DNA of 64,000 nucleotides from Paenibacillus endophyticus (GTDB lineage Bacteria > Bacillota > Bacilli > Paenibacillales > Paenibacillaceae): contig NZ_JACHXW010000004.1 in NCBI RefSeq assembly GCF_014192395.1, positions 373,277-437,276 of the forward strand, given 5' to 3'. Position numbers and translations under genes: made by a program. This document shows, piece by piece, positions 35,011 through 44,027 of the stretch. The notes under the pieces are model-generated. The model searched no databases. It was not told the DNA's origin and saw only the letters and a list, made by a program, of their open reading frames with translations. The stretch's first letter is position 1, and each line of letters begins with the position of its first letter.

Positions 35011-35730
35011 TCAAAAAAGCGGACTGAATTCCCCTTTATTTCCAGCGGTGCAAATATCCATTATTTCCATTAGGCTATTGATCGTATAAGTACTTTGAAT
35101 TTCAGCAGAGCTTTCTAGTGAATGCCTATTAAACCAACACGTATTAATCCCTGACAAAATACCGCCTTTGATATCCGTATTTAATGAATCTCCTATAATG
35201 AGAGCTTCCTGTTTGTTAAAATCTTTAATATGATTCATCACATACTCGAAAAACTTTGGAGATGGCTTTTGAAATCCGATACTTTGCGAATCAAAAATAT
35301 ATTCAAAAAAATCATACAAGCCAGATGACTTCAATCGCCTGATCTGCGTTTTAGTGATGCCATTGGTGACAATAAATAACCTGTGGGACGCTGATAACCT
35401 TTGACAAACTTCCAAAGCTCCTTCAATCATTAGCTGGCTCCCACTGCCCAATAGCTCCCTATACTCATTTTCCCATTCCATGCCATCTACGACTTTTCCT
35501 AGCTTTAACATCGTTTCAGCAAATCTTTTGTTTAGCACATCATTCAAAAGGATATTTCCATTTTCATATTCAGCCCATAATTGTTTGTTGACGGAACGAT
35601 ATACTTGAAATGTTTCATCTGATAAAATATAGCCTTGTTGCTGAAACAGTTTGTTTAACGATTCCGTTTCATTAGCGCCAAAATCTAACAAAGTATCATC
35701 TAAATCGAATAGCAGCAAGTTATAGCTCAT
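35011..35730 (-). CDS. HAD-superfamily hydrolase, YjjG/YfnB-like nucleotidase
   Basis: About 239 residues. Motif I is LLFDLDDTLLDFG with the nucleophile and acid Asp pair; motif II is LFIVTNGITKTQ; motif III Lys lies in SIGFQKPSPKFFEYV; motif IV is EALIIGDSLNTDIKGG. The segment order and the cap match the YjjG/YfnB subgroup, which dephosphorylates non-canonical pyrimidine nucleotides. The ATG at 35730 follows TTAGGAG; 14 earlier codons are rejected. Confidence 0.87.
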   Translation of the reverse strand: MSYNLLLFDLDDTLLDFGANETESLNKLFQQQGYILSDETFQVYRSVNKQLWAEYENGNILLNDVLNKRFAETMLKLGKVVDGMEWENEYRELLGSGSQLMIEGALEVCQRLSASHRLFIVTNGITKTQIRRLKSSGLYDFFEYIFDSQSIGFQKPSPKFFEYVMNHIKDFNKQEALIIGDSLNTDIKGGILSGINTCWFNRHSLESSAEIQSTYTINSLMEIMDICTAGNKGEFSPLF

Positions 35731-35871
35731 ATTAACTCTCCTAACGGTATCATCGTCTTTCATTCTTATCACCTTACCAACGTTAATATAACGCTATAAA
35801 CGAAGTCAATCCCCGTGCATCGTCGATGTACGGGGAATTTTTGCAGCATATGACATTAAAATCAAGCAACT

Positions 35872-36315
35872 TTATTCTTTTTCAGGGAACATTCCTGTAG
35901 AGATCGCAATTCGATTCCATGCATTAATGGTGTTGATTGCCATAATAATCGTCACAAATTCTGCCTCATCTACATGAGCCCGAACGCTTTCATACAATTC
36001 CTGCGGCACGCCTTGCTCTGAAATACGAGTTACAGCTTCCGTAAGCTCAAGCACTGCTCTTTCTTTGTCCGTGTAAACAGGGGCTTCACGCCATGCGCTA
36101 AGCAAATAAATCCGCTGCTCTGTCTCGCCCATTTTCCGTGAATCCCGTGTATGCATAGCCATACAATAAGCACAACCGTTTATCTGAGAAGCTCTAATCT
36201 TAATGAGTTCATATAGATTTGCATTCAAGCCGCTTGTCTTAATAAACCCTTCCAGCTTCATCATTACTTGCAAAGCACCTGGGTTAGCGCTCATATGATT
36301 TAATCTAACTTTCAT
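35872..36315 (-). CDS. Carboxymuconolactone decarboxylase/AhpD-like protein
   Basis: 147 residues with the alkylhydroperoxidase motif NGCAYCMAMHTRDSRKMG: C48, C51 and H55, the redox pair and its proton donor. Family members act as peroxidases or in removal of reactive species. ATG at 36315 follows GGAGGAATATACG. It is divergent from an Rrf2 regulator gene, with an inverted repeat between the two starts, so it is probably part of a redox-controlled pair. Confidence 0.88.
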   Translation of the reverse strand: MKVRLNHMSANPGALQVMMKLEGFIKTSGLNANLYELIKIRASQINGCAYCMAMHTRDSRKMGETEQRIYLLSAWREAPVYTDKERAVLELTEAVTRISEQGVPQELYESVRAHVDEAEFVTIIMAINTINAWNRIAISTGMFPEKE

Positions 36316-36361
36316 CGTATATTCCTCCGTTTTCGCTATATTTTAATTTCGCTACCAGAAC

Positions 36362-36388
36362 AATCGTCGACAACATTTATCGTCGATT
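36362..36388. promoter_or_regulatory. Inverted repeat, candidate Rrf2 operator
   Basis: AATCGTCGA and TCGTCGATT, complementary at eight of nine positions, are separated by nine bases. They lie between the AhpD-like and Rrf2 starts; Rrf2 proteins bind sites of this size. Confidence 0.5.
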
Positions 36389-36542
36389 AATCTTATCCCC
36401 AATATAGACCTTAAGTTTAAATCTGTCAACTCCAAATAGTGATCATTACGGCAAGAATACCCATCACCCATATTTGACAAGGGTTTTAAATCCACCTAAG
36501 ATGATTAATAGCAATCTTTTTATCTAGAAAGCAGGTGTGTGC

Positions 36543-37049
36543 ATGCAGTATAGTATTGGAGTTGAATATGGCCTGCATTGCTTGGTATATTTAATTGACA
36601 TTCCAAAAGATTCGACTATTGGGATTAAAGAGCTCTCCGCATTTCAAGGTGTTTCGGAAACCTATCTTTCGAAAATTTTTGGAAAATTATCAAAAGCCGG
36701 TATCGTAAGCTCAGTTCCTGGTGTAAAAGGCGGATATAAATTAGCAAAGCCTCCTGCGGACATTTCGTTTTGGGATGTGGTTGAAGCTGTCGAAGGCGCT
36801 TCCCCCATTTTTCAATGTAAAAATATTAAAAATAACAGCTACCTTTGTCGCGATGAAGAATATGCAGCTTGTACGCAAGCTTCTTCCTGTGTCATTAATT
36901 TAGTAATGCTTGATGCCGAGGATAGCATGCGCAATCTTCTGCGCAACAAAACGCTAACTTGGTTAAATGAAGAGCTTGATCGCGTACTCACTCCTCAATC
37001 ACGCAAAGAAACCCGTGAATTTTTCGCAAACAGTAACCTGAATCACTAA
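36543..37049 (+). CDS. Rrf2 family transcriptional regulator
   Basis: About 168 residues. N-terminal winged helix (YSIGVEYGLHCLVYLIDIP, IGIKELSAFQGVSETYLSKIFGKLSKAGIVSSVPGVKGGYKLA) identifies the family. The regulatory part contains four Cys (FQCKN, YLCRD, AACTQ, SSCVI), which could ligate an iron-sulfur cluster or sense thiol oxidation. ATG at 36543 is used, with AGGTG six bases upstream; a GTG two codons earlier overlaps the ribosome binding site. Probable regulator of the divergent AhpD-like gene. Confidence 0.87.
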   Translation: MQYSIGVEYGLHCLVYLIDIPKDSTIGIKELSAFQGVSETYLSKIFGKLSKAGIVSSVPGVKGGYKLAKPPADISFWDVVEAVEGASPIFQCKNIKNNSYLCRDEEYAACTQASSCVINLVMLDAEDSMRNLLRNKTLTWLNEELDRVLTPQSRKETREFFANSNLNH

Positions 37050-37092
37050 CTCCACAATCTGCACTATCAAGGTACAGTAGGTGAAATAATAC

Positions 37093-37122
37093 AAAAGCTC
37101 CTGCAGCTTGCAGGAGCTTTTT
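37093..37122 (+). terminator. Terminator after the Rrf2 gene
   Basis: AAAAGCTCCTGCA pairs with TGCAGGAGCTTTTT across a very short loop. It lies 45 bases after the stop. Confidence 0.85.
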
Positions 37123-37210
37123 ACTTTATTTTAGTGATGGATAAGGATAACGTTTGCGACATCGTTTCTCGTTTCCTGTTATCTTTTCCATGCCGTTCTT
37201 TTATTTGAAA

Positions 37211-37236
37211 GCAAAAAACCACCCATTAGGGTGGTC
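37211..37236 (-). terminator. Terminator after the GH43 gene
   Basis: On the minus strand GACCACCC pairs with GGGTGGTT across TAAT, followed by TTTTGC. It lies about 65 bases past the stop at 37303. Confidence 0.8.
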
Positions 37237-37302
37237 TTCGCTCATGAGGAACCGATTACAATTCGAATAGGATTTTGGAAACATTGGCGTTCACCTGTCT
37301 GA

Positions 37303-38286
37303 TTATAAGTCGTTATAGTGAATGGTCTTTATCGTTCCATCTTCGTTAAAGTGCAGCTCCGTATATTTCACACATCGTTTATGATTCACGCCATCGGACA
37401 TGGAGCTGTCGTGATAGAACAGATACCATTTATCTTCGAATTCCACAATTGAATGATGGGTCGTCCACCCGATAACCGGAGTTAAAATCGTCCCTTTAAA
37501 TGTAAAAGGGCCAAGCGGATTCTGGCTTATTGCATAAACCAGCTTATGCGTCGTGCCCGTTGAATAAGACAAATAATACCAGCCGTTATGCTTGTGTACC
37601 CATGGTCCTTCAAAGTATCGGCGATCCTCATCACCAGCTGTAATCGGAAGGCCGTTCTCATCGACAATCGAAATCTCCTGAGGAACGCCTTGAATGGACA
37701 GCATATCATCACTCAGCAACGCAACCCGAGGACCAAGCGCTGGCGTTTCCTGCTCCGGCCCTGTTTCATCTGGCTTGAAGATGCCTGTCTGCCATTTTTC
37801 CAATTGACCGCCCCATAGGCCTCCGAAATAAATGAACGCCTGATTGTCATCATCCATGAACACTGCAGGATCGATGCTGAAGCTGCCCTCCATGTAAGTT
37901 GGCTCAGGGGCAAACGGCCCTGCAGGAGATGCGCTTGTCGCTACGCCAATTCTGAATATACCGTCATGATCGCGGGCAGGGTAATATAAGTAGTATGTTT
38001 CGTTTTTATAGGCAGCATCAGGTGCCCAAAGCTGCTTTGAAGCCCAAGGAATATCCTTCAAATGCATGGCCTCACCATGATCAACGACCGGAGAATCGAA
38101 ATTATCGATGGATAATACATGATAGTCCTCCATCGCATATTGATCACCATTGTCATTATTAGGACCATCGTGGTCGAGATCATGTGATGGGTAAATATAA
38201 ATTTTTCCCTCGAATACATGCGCGGAGGGATCTGCCGTATAAATATGAGTGACAAGCGGCTGGTTAGGTGTTGGTTTATTATTCAT
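37303..38286 (-). CDS. Glycoside hydrolase family 43 protein
   Basis: About 327 residues from the ATG at 38286 (AAGGAG upstream; 23 earlier codons rejected). Five-bladed beta-propeller enzyme, probably a beta-xylosidase or alpha-L-arabinofuranosidase. The three catalytic residues are visible: base Asp about 19 in YTADPSAHVF, pKa-modulating Asp about 139 in SFSIDPAVFMDD, and acid Glu about 226 in RYFEGPWVHK. There is no signal peptide, so it acts on imported oligosaccharides in the cytoplasm. It has no transporter neighbour. Confidence 0.9.
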   Translation of the reverse strand: MNNKPTPNQPLVTHIYTADPSAHVFEGKIYIYPSHDLDHDGPNNDNGDQYAMEDYHVLSIDNFDSPVVDHGEAMHLKDIPWASKQLWAPDAAYKNETYYLYYPARDHDGIFRIGVATSASPAGPFAPEPTYMEGSFSIDPAVFMDDDNQAFIYFGGLWGGQLEKWQTGIFKPDETGPEQETPALGPRVALLSDDMLSIQGVPQEISIVDENGLPITAGDEDRRYFEGPWVHKHNGWYYLSYSTGTTHKLVYAISQNPLGPFTFKGTILTPVIGWTTHHSIVEFEDKWYLFYHDSSMSDGVNHKRCVKYTELHFNEDGTIKTIHYNDL

Positions 38287-38461
38287 TTGAAATCTCCTTT
38301 TTCGATAGAGGTTAACGAATAAATAAAGTGTAGTGCTTCTCAAAGCCGAAAACAACCCATCATTCCATAGTAAAACACAGAAAAACTATAGATTTTAGTC
38401 CAGCACACCTATCCCATCCTACAGCGAACCATTTTAGGGGAAATTTCACTTCATTTAGCAA

Positions 38462-39232
38462 TCAATGCTCAATTCCAAAATAGGTGGACAAAGCTGATTT
38501 AAATTCATCGTTTGTCTTCGGCGTGAAAGTCCTTACACCGGCAGAGGTAAAAATACGGAACTCACGGTCGGAAACGGTACGTCGTCCTTCCGGCGTTCGC
38601 ATTGCAACGATCGGGTATTTGTTAAAAATGGAATCATCGGCATTTTCACACCAAAAACTCGCAAATAAATAGTCTTTCGGCAGCTGCGGCTCCTCTGTGA
38701 AGGAATAAATACGATTCCATCCGTTATTTTTCTGCTCGCAAAGCAACCAGCCAAAATTAGCATCCACTTCGAGCCGGAAGGCGTGATTGCCTTGCTGCTG
38801 TACTACCCCTTCATTTAATGGAATAGGTCTGCAAGGTACGATCCCACCTACACCAACATCGCACAGGTAGTCGATGCCTTCAACTTCTACTATGAGGACA
38901 TGATGACGCCTTTTAGGCGGGAGCTGCTGCTCATCTCTCCAGAACCTAGCGACCAAATCCGTTACTTTATAACCGAGCTCCCTCAGCAACCATCCGAATA
39001 GTGCATTTAACTCGAAACAATATCCCCCGCGCCGACTCACTACAATTTTCTGATACAGATCCTGTGGATCAAGTGATAAAGGCTTGCGTGCCAGAATATC
39101 CAAATTCTCATAGGGAACCGTGTACAAATGTTGTTCTTGCAGGTCTGCCAGCGTGTTTGCGCTGCCATCCAGCGATCCTTTAAAACCGATGCGATCCAAA
39201 TAGTTCTGAATGGATTGATGAATATGAGTCAC
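38462..39232 (-). CDS. Arylamine N-acetyltransferase
   Basis: 256 residues with the complete Cys-His-Asp triad: Cys about 72 in RRGGYCFELNALF, His about 111 in RRHHVLIVEV and Asp about 125 in YLCDVGVGG. It transfers acetyl groups from acetyl-CoA to arylamines and hydrazines. The start is GTG at 39232 with AAGGAAGG upstream. Single-gene unit. A weak hairpin precedes the next gene. Confidence 0.92.
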   Translation of the reverse strand: MTHIHQSIQNYLDRIGFKGSLDGSANTLADLQEQHLYTVPYENLDILARKPLSLDPQDLYQKIVVSRRGGYCFELNALFGWLLRELGYKVTDLVARFWRDEQQLPPKRRHHVLIVEVEGIDYLCDVGVGGIVPCRPIPLNEGVVQQQGNHAFRLEVDANFGWLLCEQKNNGWNRIYSFTEEPQLPKDYLFASFWCENADDSIFNKYPIVAMRTPEGRRTVSDREFRIFTSAGVRTFTPKTNDEFKSALSTYFGIEH

Positions 39233-39419
39233 TGTAAAAACACCTTCCTTTGGAAAATGACTTGCTCTGACTGCGATCCCATTCCGCAGCTATGTCCATT
39301 TCAACAACAAATATGGTCTATTTGATGTTAACACCTCTATGGAAGTTATTGCTATACAAATAAATGAAAGTAGATACACGATCAGTACTGCTGCGAATTA
39401 CCAATAAATAGCTTAAAGC

Positions 39420-39445
39420 GCCCGCTAACCATCCGGTCAGCGGGC
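39420..39445. terminator. Hairpin, probable weak terminator
   Basis: GCCCGCTAACC pairs with GGTCAGCGGGC (one mismatch) across four bases. Flanking T content is low on both sides, so it may terminate the short gene at 39490 only inefficiently. Confidence 0.5.
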
Positions 39446-39489
39446 ATCTTTATTGCACTCACATGAATTGGACTAGAATTAGATTTGCT

Positions 39490-39846
39490 TTACGCAACAG
39501 TATTACTAATAACCTTTAGAAAACCGTTCTTCTGCAAGGCTTTAAGCTCCACCCCATTGATCAAAAATGGTTTAGTTTCGACATTCACCTTAAATTTGCT
39601 GTAACTGACATGGCAATCAAATGTCTCAGCAATAAAACGAAGTGGAACAAATATACGATTTTCTTTGATGCATGGCTTGACATCAAGCAGCATTTTCACA
39701 CCACTTTTCATCACTATATTGCTGTTCAAAGTTAATACTACTTTTATGTTGTTTTTAGCGAGAATGACCTCGGAATTGGACCAAAAGACGCTAGCTCCTA
39801 AATTTTCGCTAATCACACGCAGAGGTACCATTATTCGATTGTTCAT
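39490..39846 (-). pseudogene. Fragment with two copper-amine-oxidase N-terminal-like (stalk) repeats
   Basis: 118 codons containing two copies of the pattern (N)RIMVPLRVISENLGASVFW and NRIFVPLRFIAETFDCHVSY, the hallmark of the exported stalk domain common in Paenibacillus. A whole protein would start with a signal peptide and the first strands of the domain. Here the ATG falls in the middle of the first repeat, there is no ribosome binding site, and an in-frame TGA lies six codons upstream. I read it as the surviving 3' part of a larger gene. A short intact protein cannot be fully excluded. Confidence 0.5.
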
Positions 39847-39917
39847 GATCCGAATATGACGTCACCCACCAGATTAAGACGAAATTGGTTAAATTTTGTT
39901 GCACTATTTTCCCATTT

Positions 39918-39962
39918 AACAGGAAGAGGCTGCCGTTTCATATCGGCAACCTCTTCCTGTTT
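39918..39962. terminator. Strong GC-rich hairpin, probable terminator
   Basis: AACAGGAAGAGGCTGCCG pairs with CGGCAACCTCTTCCTGTT (two mismatches or G-U). It lies between the fragment at 39490 and the DUF3221 gene, about 165 bases past the latter's stop. The remaining intergenic bases show no gene. Confidence 0.65.
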
Positions 39963-40127
39963 ATGGTAAAGCTATAGATACTCCTTCGATTGATACAGGT
40001 CAGCAGTGCATCATTATCGATGCCAAAACCATAAAGGATCAATCTTATGTGCTTTCAAAGCTTATTTTTCCCCGTCTACCTTCTCTATTGTATAAATCGG
40101 AAATAAACGTTGCTTTCGGGTTTTCAC

Positions 40128-40733
40128 TTACTTCGTAATGATTTCTTTTCCGCTATTATCGCCGTTCTGGCCGATAAAAATTTTCCATGTGGAATCAGTT
40201 GCATCATAATTGACGTCCTTAATAATCGGAATTTCCCAGTTCTCATCGGATAGAGAAGATAGCGCTTGGCGGATAGCCTTTGCTTCGCTCATCGTTGCTC
40301 CTTCAGGCTGCAAACCAGACTTGACGACTAGGTGCTCTGCTTCTCCCTGTTGAGGATAGGAATCCATTAATTCACCATACTTGATCCATATTTTCACTTG
40401 CTGACCGATCTCCACATTAGCAGTCACTTCGGAAAACCAGATCGCTGAATAGAAGTCGCTCATTCCGCCGTTTGCACTATAATCTGTGCTGCGACGCTCG
40501 ACGACGAGAATCCGGCTGTCTTCTTTTTTTACGATATATCCTTCAAACGCATGCTGGTCTGACAGCTTCGATTCGTCAATGCCAGAAGGCATTGAAATAG
40601 CATCAACTGTCGGCTTCGGACTACCGCTCGATTCAGAAACGACTAGAGCTGAATTCGGATTCGAAACGCATCCGGACAAACACAAGAGAATAACAAACAA
40701 GCATTTAATAAGAATCATATGTTTTGCATTCAT
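40128..40733 (-). CDS. DUF3221 lipoprotein (YobA-like)
   Basis: About 201 residues from the ATG at 40733, with GAGGGGAA upstream. A lipoprotein signal ends in LSGC (Cys about 21). The domain FEGYIVKKEDSRILVVE ... SAIWFSEV ... IGQQVKIWIKYGELMDSYPQQGEAEHL is the DUF3221 (OB-like) fold, followed by a short C-terminal helix-strand part. It is expected on the outer membrane face. Function unknown; stands alone. Confidence 0.78.
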   Translation of the reverse strand: MNAKHMILIKCLFVILLCLSGCVSNPNSALVVSESSGSPKPTVDAISMPSGIDESKLSDQHAFEGYIVKKEDSRILVVERRSTDYSANGGMSDFYSAIWFSEVTANVEIGQQVKIWIKYGELMDSYPQQGEAEHLVVKSGLQPEGATMSEAKAIRQALSSLSDENWEIPIIKDVNYDATDSTWKIFIGQNGDNSGKEIITK

Positions 40734-40914
40734 TATAAAGTTCCCCTCGCAGCAACGTTTTTTACTTAGACGAGGAAAATATGGGAATTGTTTCATGAAT
40801 AAACCGGTGTTATCGCCTGCTTTTCCCTTAAGGGTGGTCTACACTGATGTCGAGCACTAAAGGATTATGTTTCAAACATGACCATGGGTTACGCGGCCTA
40901 AATAAGTTCAACAT

Positions 40915-42273
40915 CTAAAACTTCACCAAAATCAATAAATAAATCATTAATCCCAATGCCATACAGGCCGCAAATTTGTAATTCGGCATTGCCACCTCGA
41001 ATACCGTCTTCTTGAGCAATCCAGCCAGCAAATTGTTTACGGCTGATGCGGGCGATATTGGATTAGACAATGCCCAGCTTCCAAGCAGCAGCACCGCGAA
41101 ATAGATGGGACTAATCTGAACATGCAAAGGATCAATGCTTCCGGCAAGTATGGTAACAGGCACGATTGGATGAAGGCCTATTAAAGAGGTACCTGCAATT
41201 AATGCCACTGTGAAAATCGAAAATGTGACCGCTACCGGCAGCGGAATATGCTCCAGCAAGCTCGGAACAATCTCTCCAAACTTCGTTACGCCGATTGACC
41301 CGCTGAAGAAGCCAGCAGCTAGAAACAGTGTGATCTCTTTCCGCAAAGCAGGTAAAGTGACCGTCACATGATTTTTAAATCCTTCTTTGTATACGGTCAT
41401 TTCTCCCTTAACAAAGCACCACAAAAGTGGATAAGAAAGTGCGGCCAAACAAATTAATAAGACCATGGGCAGATCGATCACACGCTCCATAGCCAAGATG
41501 ACAATAATAGCAGCTATCAAATAAATGCCGAGTCCGAACGGAAATACCGCTCTCTCCTTTTTTTTCGCTGCCTGGCTAGGTTCCGCTAGGTCAATATGAA
41601 GCAATTCCCGAGAATCAACCAACCAGCTTACAAAAAGGCTTAGGATCGCTAACCCAAGCATATAAGGCAGTACGGAAGACCATGGCAGACCCAGCGCTGA
41701 GGTCACAAGGGTCATCGCGGCGAAATACGGGGACCATAGAATTGCTCCGGCAAAACCGCGGTTTAGCGCATTTGCAAGCAGCAGATTCATGCCCGGCTGG
41801 GGCTTTACGTAGACCAATTGATAAACGACCGGAATCGATCCAACATTGATAAATACACCCATGAGCTGGGTAAGAAGCTGCGTTCCTAGGAATAAAGCGG
41901 ACTTGCTTCGCAAGTTCACTTCATAAAACTTCTTCAAGGCTTCAACGTATGCTGGAAGGCGGACCGGAATCCCGAATAATGGCGCGAATAGGAACAAGGT
42001 AACGATGGTCACGTTTATCCCAGCCGATTCAAACCATATTCTAGCATCCGCTTTCTGAAGCCATAATAGCACGGCTCCAGTAACCATAAAGGACATGGTT
42101 AGCCATAACGTCATTCCCTTAAGCTTCGGCAGCAGCAAGACGATTGCAACAAACACTAAGCCTCCCAGAAGATAGATTAGCAGCTCGAACTTTGTCAATT
42201 GCAAAGCAATATATACCGCAGCAATTGAGAATATAAGCGTTCTCTCCATTGCCGCTTTTACTGCGGGTGCCAT
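40915..42273 (-). CDS. Polytopic membrane protein, putative anion/carboxylate permease
   Basis: 452 residues with about 11-12 membrane helices. Two similar polar segments inside hydrophobic surroundings, AGAILWSPYFAAMTLV and LLGSWALSNPISPASAVNNLLAGL, look like the paired re-entrant hairpins of ion-transporter superfamily permeases such as DctM- or ArsB-like proteins; that assignment is by pattern only. ATG at 42273 follows AAGAGGA. It ends the run of minus-strand genes that includes the dioxygenase and esterase 20 bases upstream, so it may export or import an aromatic or carboxylic compound handled by them. Confidence 0.65.
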   Translation of the reverse strand: MAPAVKAAMERTLIFSIAAVYIALQLTKFELLIYLLGGLVFVAIVLLLPKLKGMTLWLTMSFMVTGAVLLWLQKADARIWFESAGINVTIVTLFLFAPLFGIPVRLPAYVEALKKFYEVNLRSKSALFLGTQLLTQLMGVFINVGSIPVVYQLVYVKPQPGMNLLLANALNRGFAGAILWSPYFAAMTLVTSALGLPWSSVLPYMLGLAILSLFVSWLVDSRELLHIDLAEPSQAAKKKERAVFPFGLGIYLIAAIIVILAMERVIDLPMVLLICLAALSYPLLWCFVKGEMTVYKEGFKNHVTVTLPALRKEITLFLAAGFFSGSIGVTKFGEIVPSLLEHIPLPVAVTFSIFTVALIAGTSLIGLHPIVPVTILAGSIDPLHVQISPIYFAVLLLGSWALSNPISPASAVNNLLAGLLKKTVFEVAMPNYKFAACMALGLMIYLLILVKF

Positions 42274-42296
42274 CTGATCTGTCCTCTTTTCCCATC

Positions 42297-43067
42297 TTAA
42301 TTAAATTGCCAGCAGCTTAAGCTCAGGTTGCCGTATTGATAGCTGCGGTGAAGAAGCGTTGCTTTACGATTGGAATCCCCCGTCCCCATAGCAAGCAGGA
42401 GCGGGATAAAATGTTCATTCGTTGGTACGGCCTCTTGCGCAAATGGAGCAAGTTCGCGATATTGAAATAATGCTTGTGTATCCCATGATTCAAGCTTGCT
42501 CTGCAGCCACTCGTCAAACTGCTCTGCCCATGATTCATTATTTTTGGACTGCCAGTTTAATTTCCTTAGATTATGGACGGTGCCTCCGCTTCCAATGATA
42601 AGTATATCCTGCTCGCGGAGTTCAGCCAACGCTTTTCCGATTTGGTACTGCTTCTCATTAGGCAAATTGCGATTTACAGATAGTGCAATAACCGGAATAT
42701 CCGCATCCGGATAAAGCAGCTTAAGTACGGCCCACGCGCCGTGATCCAAACCTCTTTTTTCATCCAGAACGCTTTGGACACCTTGCTTTGCAAATAAAGA
42801 TTGAATCTGTACAGCTAGAGAGCTATCGCTTTTTGCAGGGTAGGTCATCTTGTAAAGTTCATCTTGAAACCCGCCAAAGTCATAAATGGTTTCATAGGAA
42901 TCAGCGGCGCTTACCGACTGAACTGTTTCTTCCCAGTGAGCGGAAAAGAGTACGATTGCTTTTGGTTTTGGCATTTGATTCTTAAACGTTTTAAGCAGAT
43001 CTGTATAACGATTATCCTCAAGCACGATTGACGGGGCGCCATGCGCAAAAAAATAGGAAGGCATCAT
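42297..43067 (-). CDS. LigB-type extradiol ring-cleavage dioxygenase (MhqO/YgiD-like)
   Basis: 256-residue DODA-type class III enzyme. Metal and catalytic His candidates are H9 (FFAHGAPS), H44 (LFSAHWEE) and H109 (LDHGAWAVL), with a further His in TNEHFIPLL. It should open catechol or hydroquinone-type rings. ATGATG start at 43067 with AGGAGTGAAG upstream. It is 13 bases after the esterase gene, as in quinone-resistance clusters where MhqO- and MhqD-type proteins act on aromatic electrophiles. A broken DoxX (MhqP-like) start lies upstream of the pair. Confidence 0.85.
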   Translation of the reverse strand: MMPSYFFAHGAPSIVLEDNRYTDLLKTFKNQMPKPKAIVLFSAHWEETVQSVSAADSYETIYDFGGFQDELYKMTYPAKSDSSLAVQIQSLFAKQGVQSVLDEKRGLDHGAWAVLKLLYPDADIPVIALSVNRNLPNEKQYQIGKALAELREQDILIIGSGGTVHNLRKLNWQSKNNESWAEQFDEWLQSKLESWDTQALFQYRELAPFAQEAVPTNEHFIPLLLAMGTGDSNRKATLLHRSYQYGNLSLSCWQFN

Positions 43068-43080
43068 AGGTCTTCACTCC

Positions 43081-43743
43081 TTATTGGTGTTTAATGGTGT
43101 TTATTTCTGCATCTTTCATAAGCCAGTTCATAAAATCAAGTTGGTTCTCTTCCGATACGCCGTGGTCGGTCGGATATAATTTGAAGAACAAGCGATTCAT
43201 CTGATCATTCATATACGCAGCGGTTTCATGGCCAATCCGTACCGGAAATACCGAATCATATTCACCATGAGAAATAAATCCCGCAACATTCTTCATGCTT
43301 CGAATAGGGTACTCCGATTTCACAAAGTCAGGAATGTATCCGTTTAGTGCAACGATTCCTTTTAACCGTTCACCCATTACGAATGCAAGTGTCATTGATA
43401 AAATAGCACCTTGACTAAAGCCGAGTAAATACCTTTTGACTGGATCTATCGGATACTTATCTGTTGCATAATGAATGAATGACTCAAGCGCATTGACCGC
43501 TTCATCAAACATTTCCCGAATCGGATTACCCAGGCTTTTCAAATCATAATACTGATAGCCGGCGCCAAGCGGCAAATTGCCGCGTATGCCAATGATGATG
43601 AAATCTTCGGCTAACGGAGCAACAAGACCGAACATATTTGTTTCATTCGAGCCTTTGCCATGCAAGGTGAAAATGGTTGGATAGGTCTTGCCAGGTTCGA
43701 GGTTAACGGGCAGGTGCACATCATATTGATATTTCGGAATCAT
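43081..43743 (-). CDS. Carboxylesterase/phospholipase-type alpha/beta hydrolase (MhqD-like)
   Basis: About 220 residues from the ATG at 43743 (AAGGAGAG upstream; 15 earlier codons rejected). Oxyanion segment TIFTLHGKGSNE, nucleophile Ser about 110 in LLGFSQGAILS, an acidic residue in SHGEYDSVFPV and the His in YPTDHGVSEE complete the triad. B. subtilis MhqD has this fold and serves quinone resistance. Overlaps the remnant of a doxX-like gene by 23 bases, which suggests that a deletion joined the two. Confidence 0.87.
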   Translation of the reverse strand: MIPKYQYDVHLPVNLEPGKTYPTIFTLHGKGSNETNMFGLVAPLAEDFIIIGIRGNLPLGAGYQYYDLKSLGNPIREMFDEAVNALESFIHYATDKYPIDPVKRYLLGFSQGAILSMTLAFVMGERLKGIVALNGYIPDFVKSEYPIRSMKNVAGFISHGEYDSVFPVRIGHETAAYMNDQMNRLFFKLYPTDHGVSEENQLDFMNWLMKDAEINTIKHQ

Positions 43744-43879
43744 ATAAACTCTCCTTGTTTGGTAAGCTAGACCGTACGTTTTTGACAATACCCATGTGAA
43801 GCTTATCTACGCTGTGAAAGATAAATTGAATGCCAAGTACCATTCGCATCATAATTGAAACAACTATACTCATCGTCAT
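43721..43879 (-). pseudogene. Truncated DoxX (MhqP-like) gene start
   Basis: A 52-codon frame starting at an ATG with GGGAGTGAAGGAC upstream. The first 30 residues (MTMSIVVSIMMRMVLGIQFI, then FHSVDKLH) match the N-terminal membrane helix and the conserved RlvlGixFixhGxdKl motif of DoxX proteins. After that the frame reads into the esterase start region and loses similarity. A complete DoxX has about 130 residues and four helices, so this is a remnant. It sits where mhqP sits beside mhqO in B. subtilis. Confidence 0.6.
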
Positions 43880-43979
43880 TGTCCTTCACTCCCGCCGCAA
43901 TAAATATTAGTGATAAGGAAATAACATTTATATGAGTAATTTAACGATGCGATCATTGACTTGTCAACACTTAAATTGT

Positions 43980-44004
43980 TAATATGTATTTATAATTCAT
44001 ATTA
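43980..44004. promoter_or_regulatory. Inverted repeat upstream of the XRE-cupin gene
   Basis: TAATATG and CATATTA are separated by 11 bases and lie 24 bases before the ATG at 44028, in the divergent region shared with the doxX/esterase unit. Candidate autoregulatory site. Confidence 0.4.
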
Positions 44005-44027
44005 CTAATATTCAAGAGGTGAATGCG

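Noticed and set aside
43957..44004. Exact promoter hexamers for the XRE-cupin gene
   Set aside because: Several overlapping AT-rich candidates (TTGTCA, TTAATA, TATAAT-like) exist and none is clearly better by spacing.
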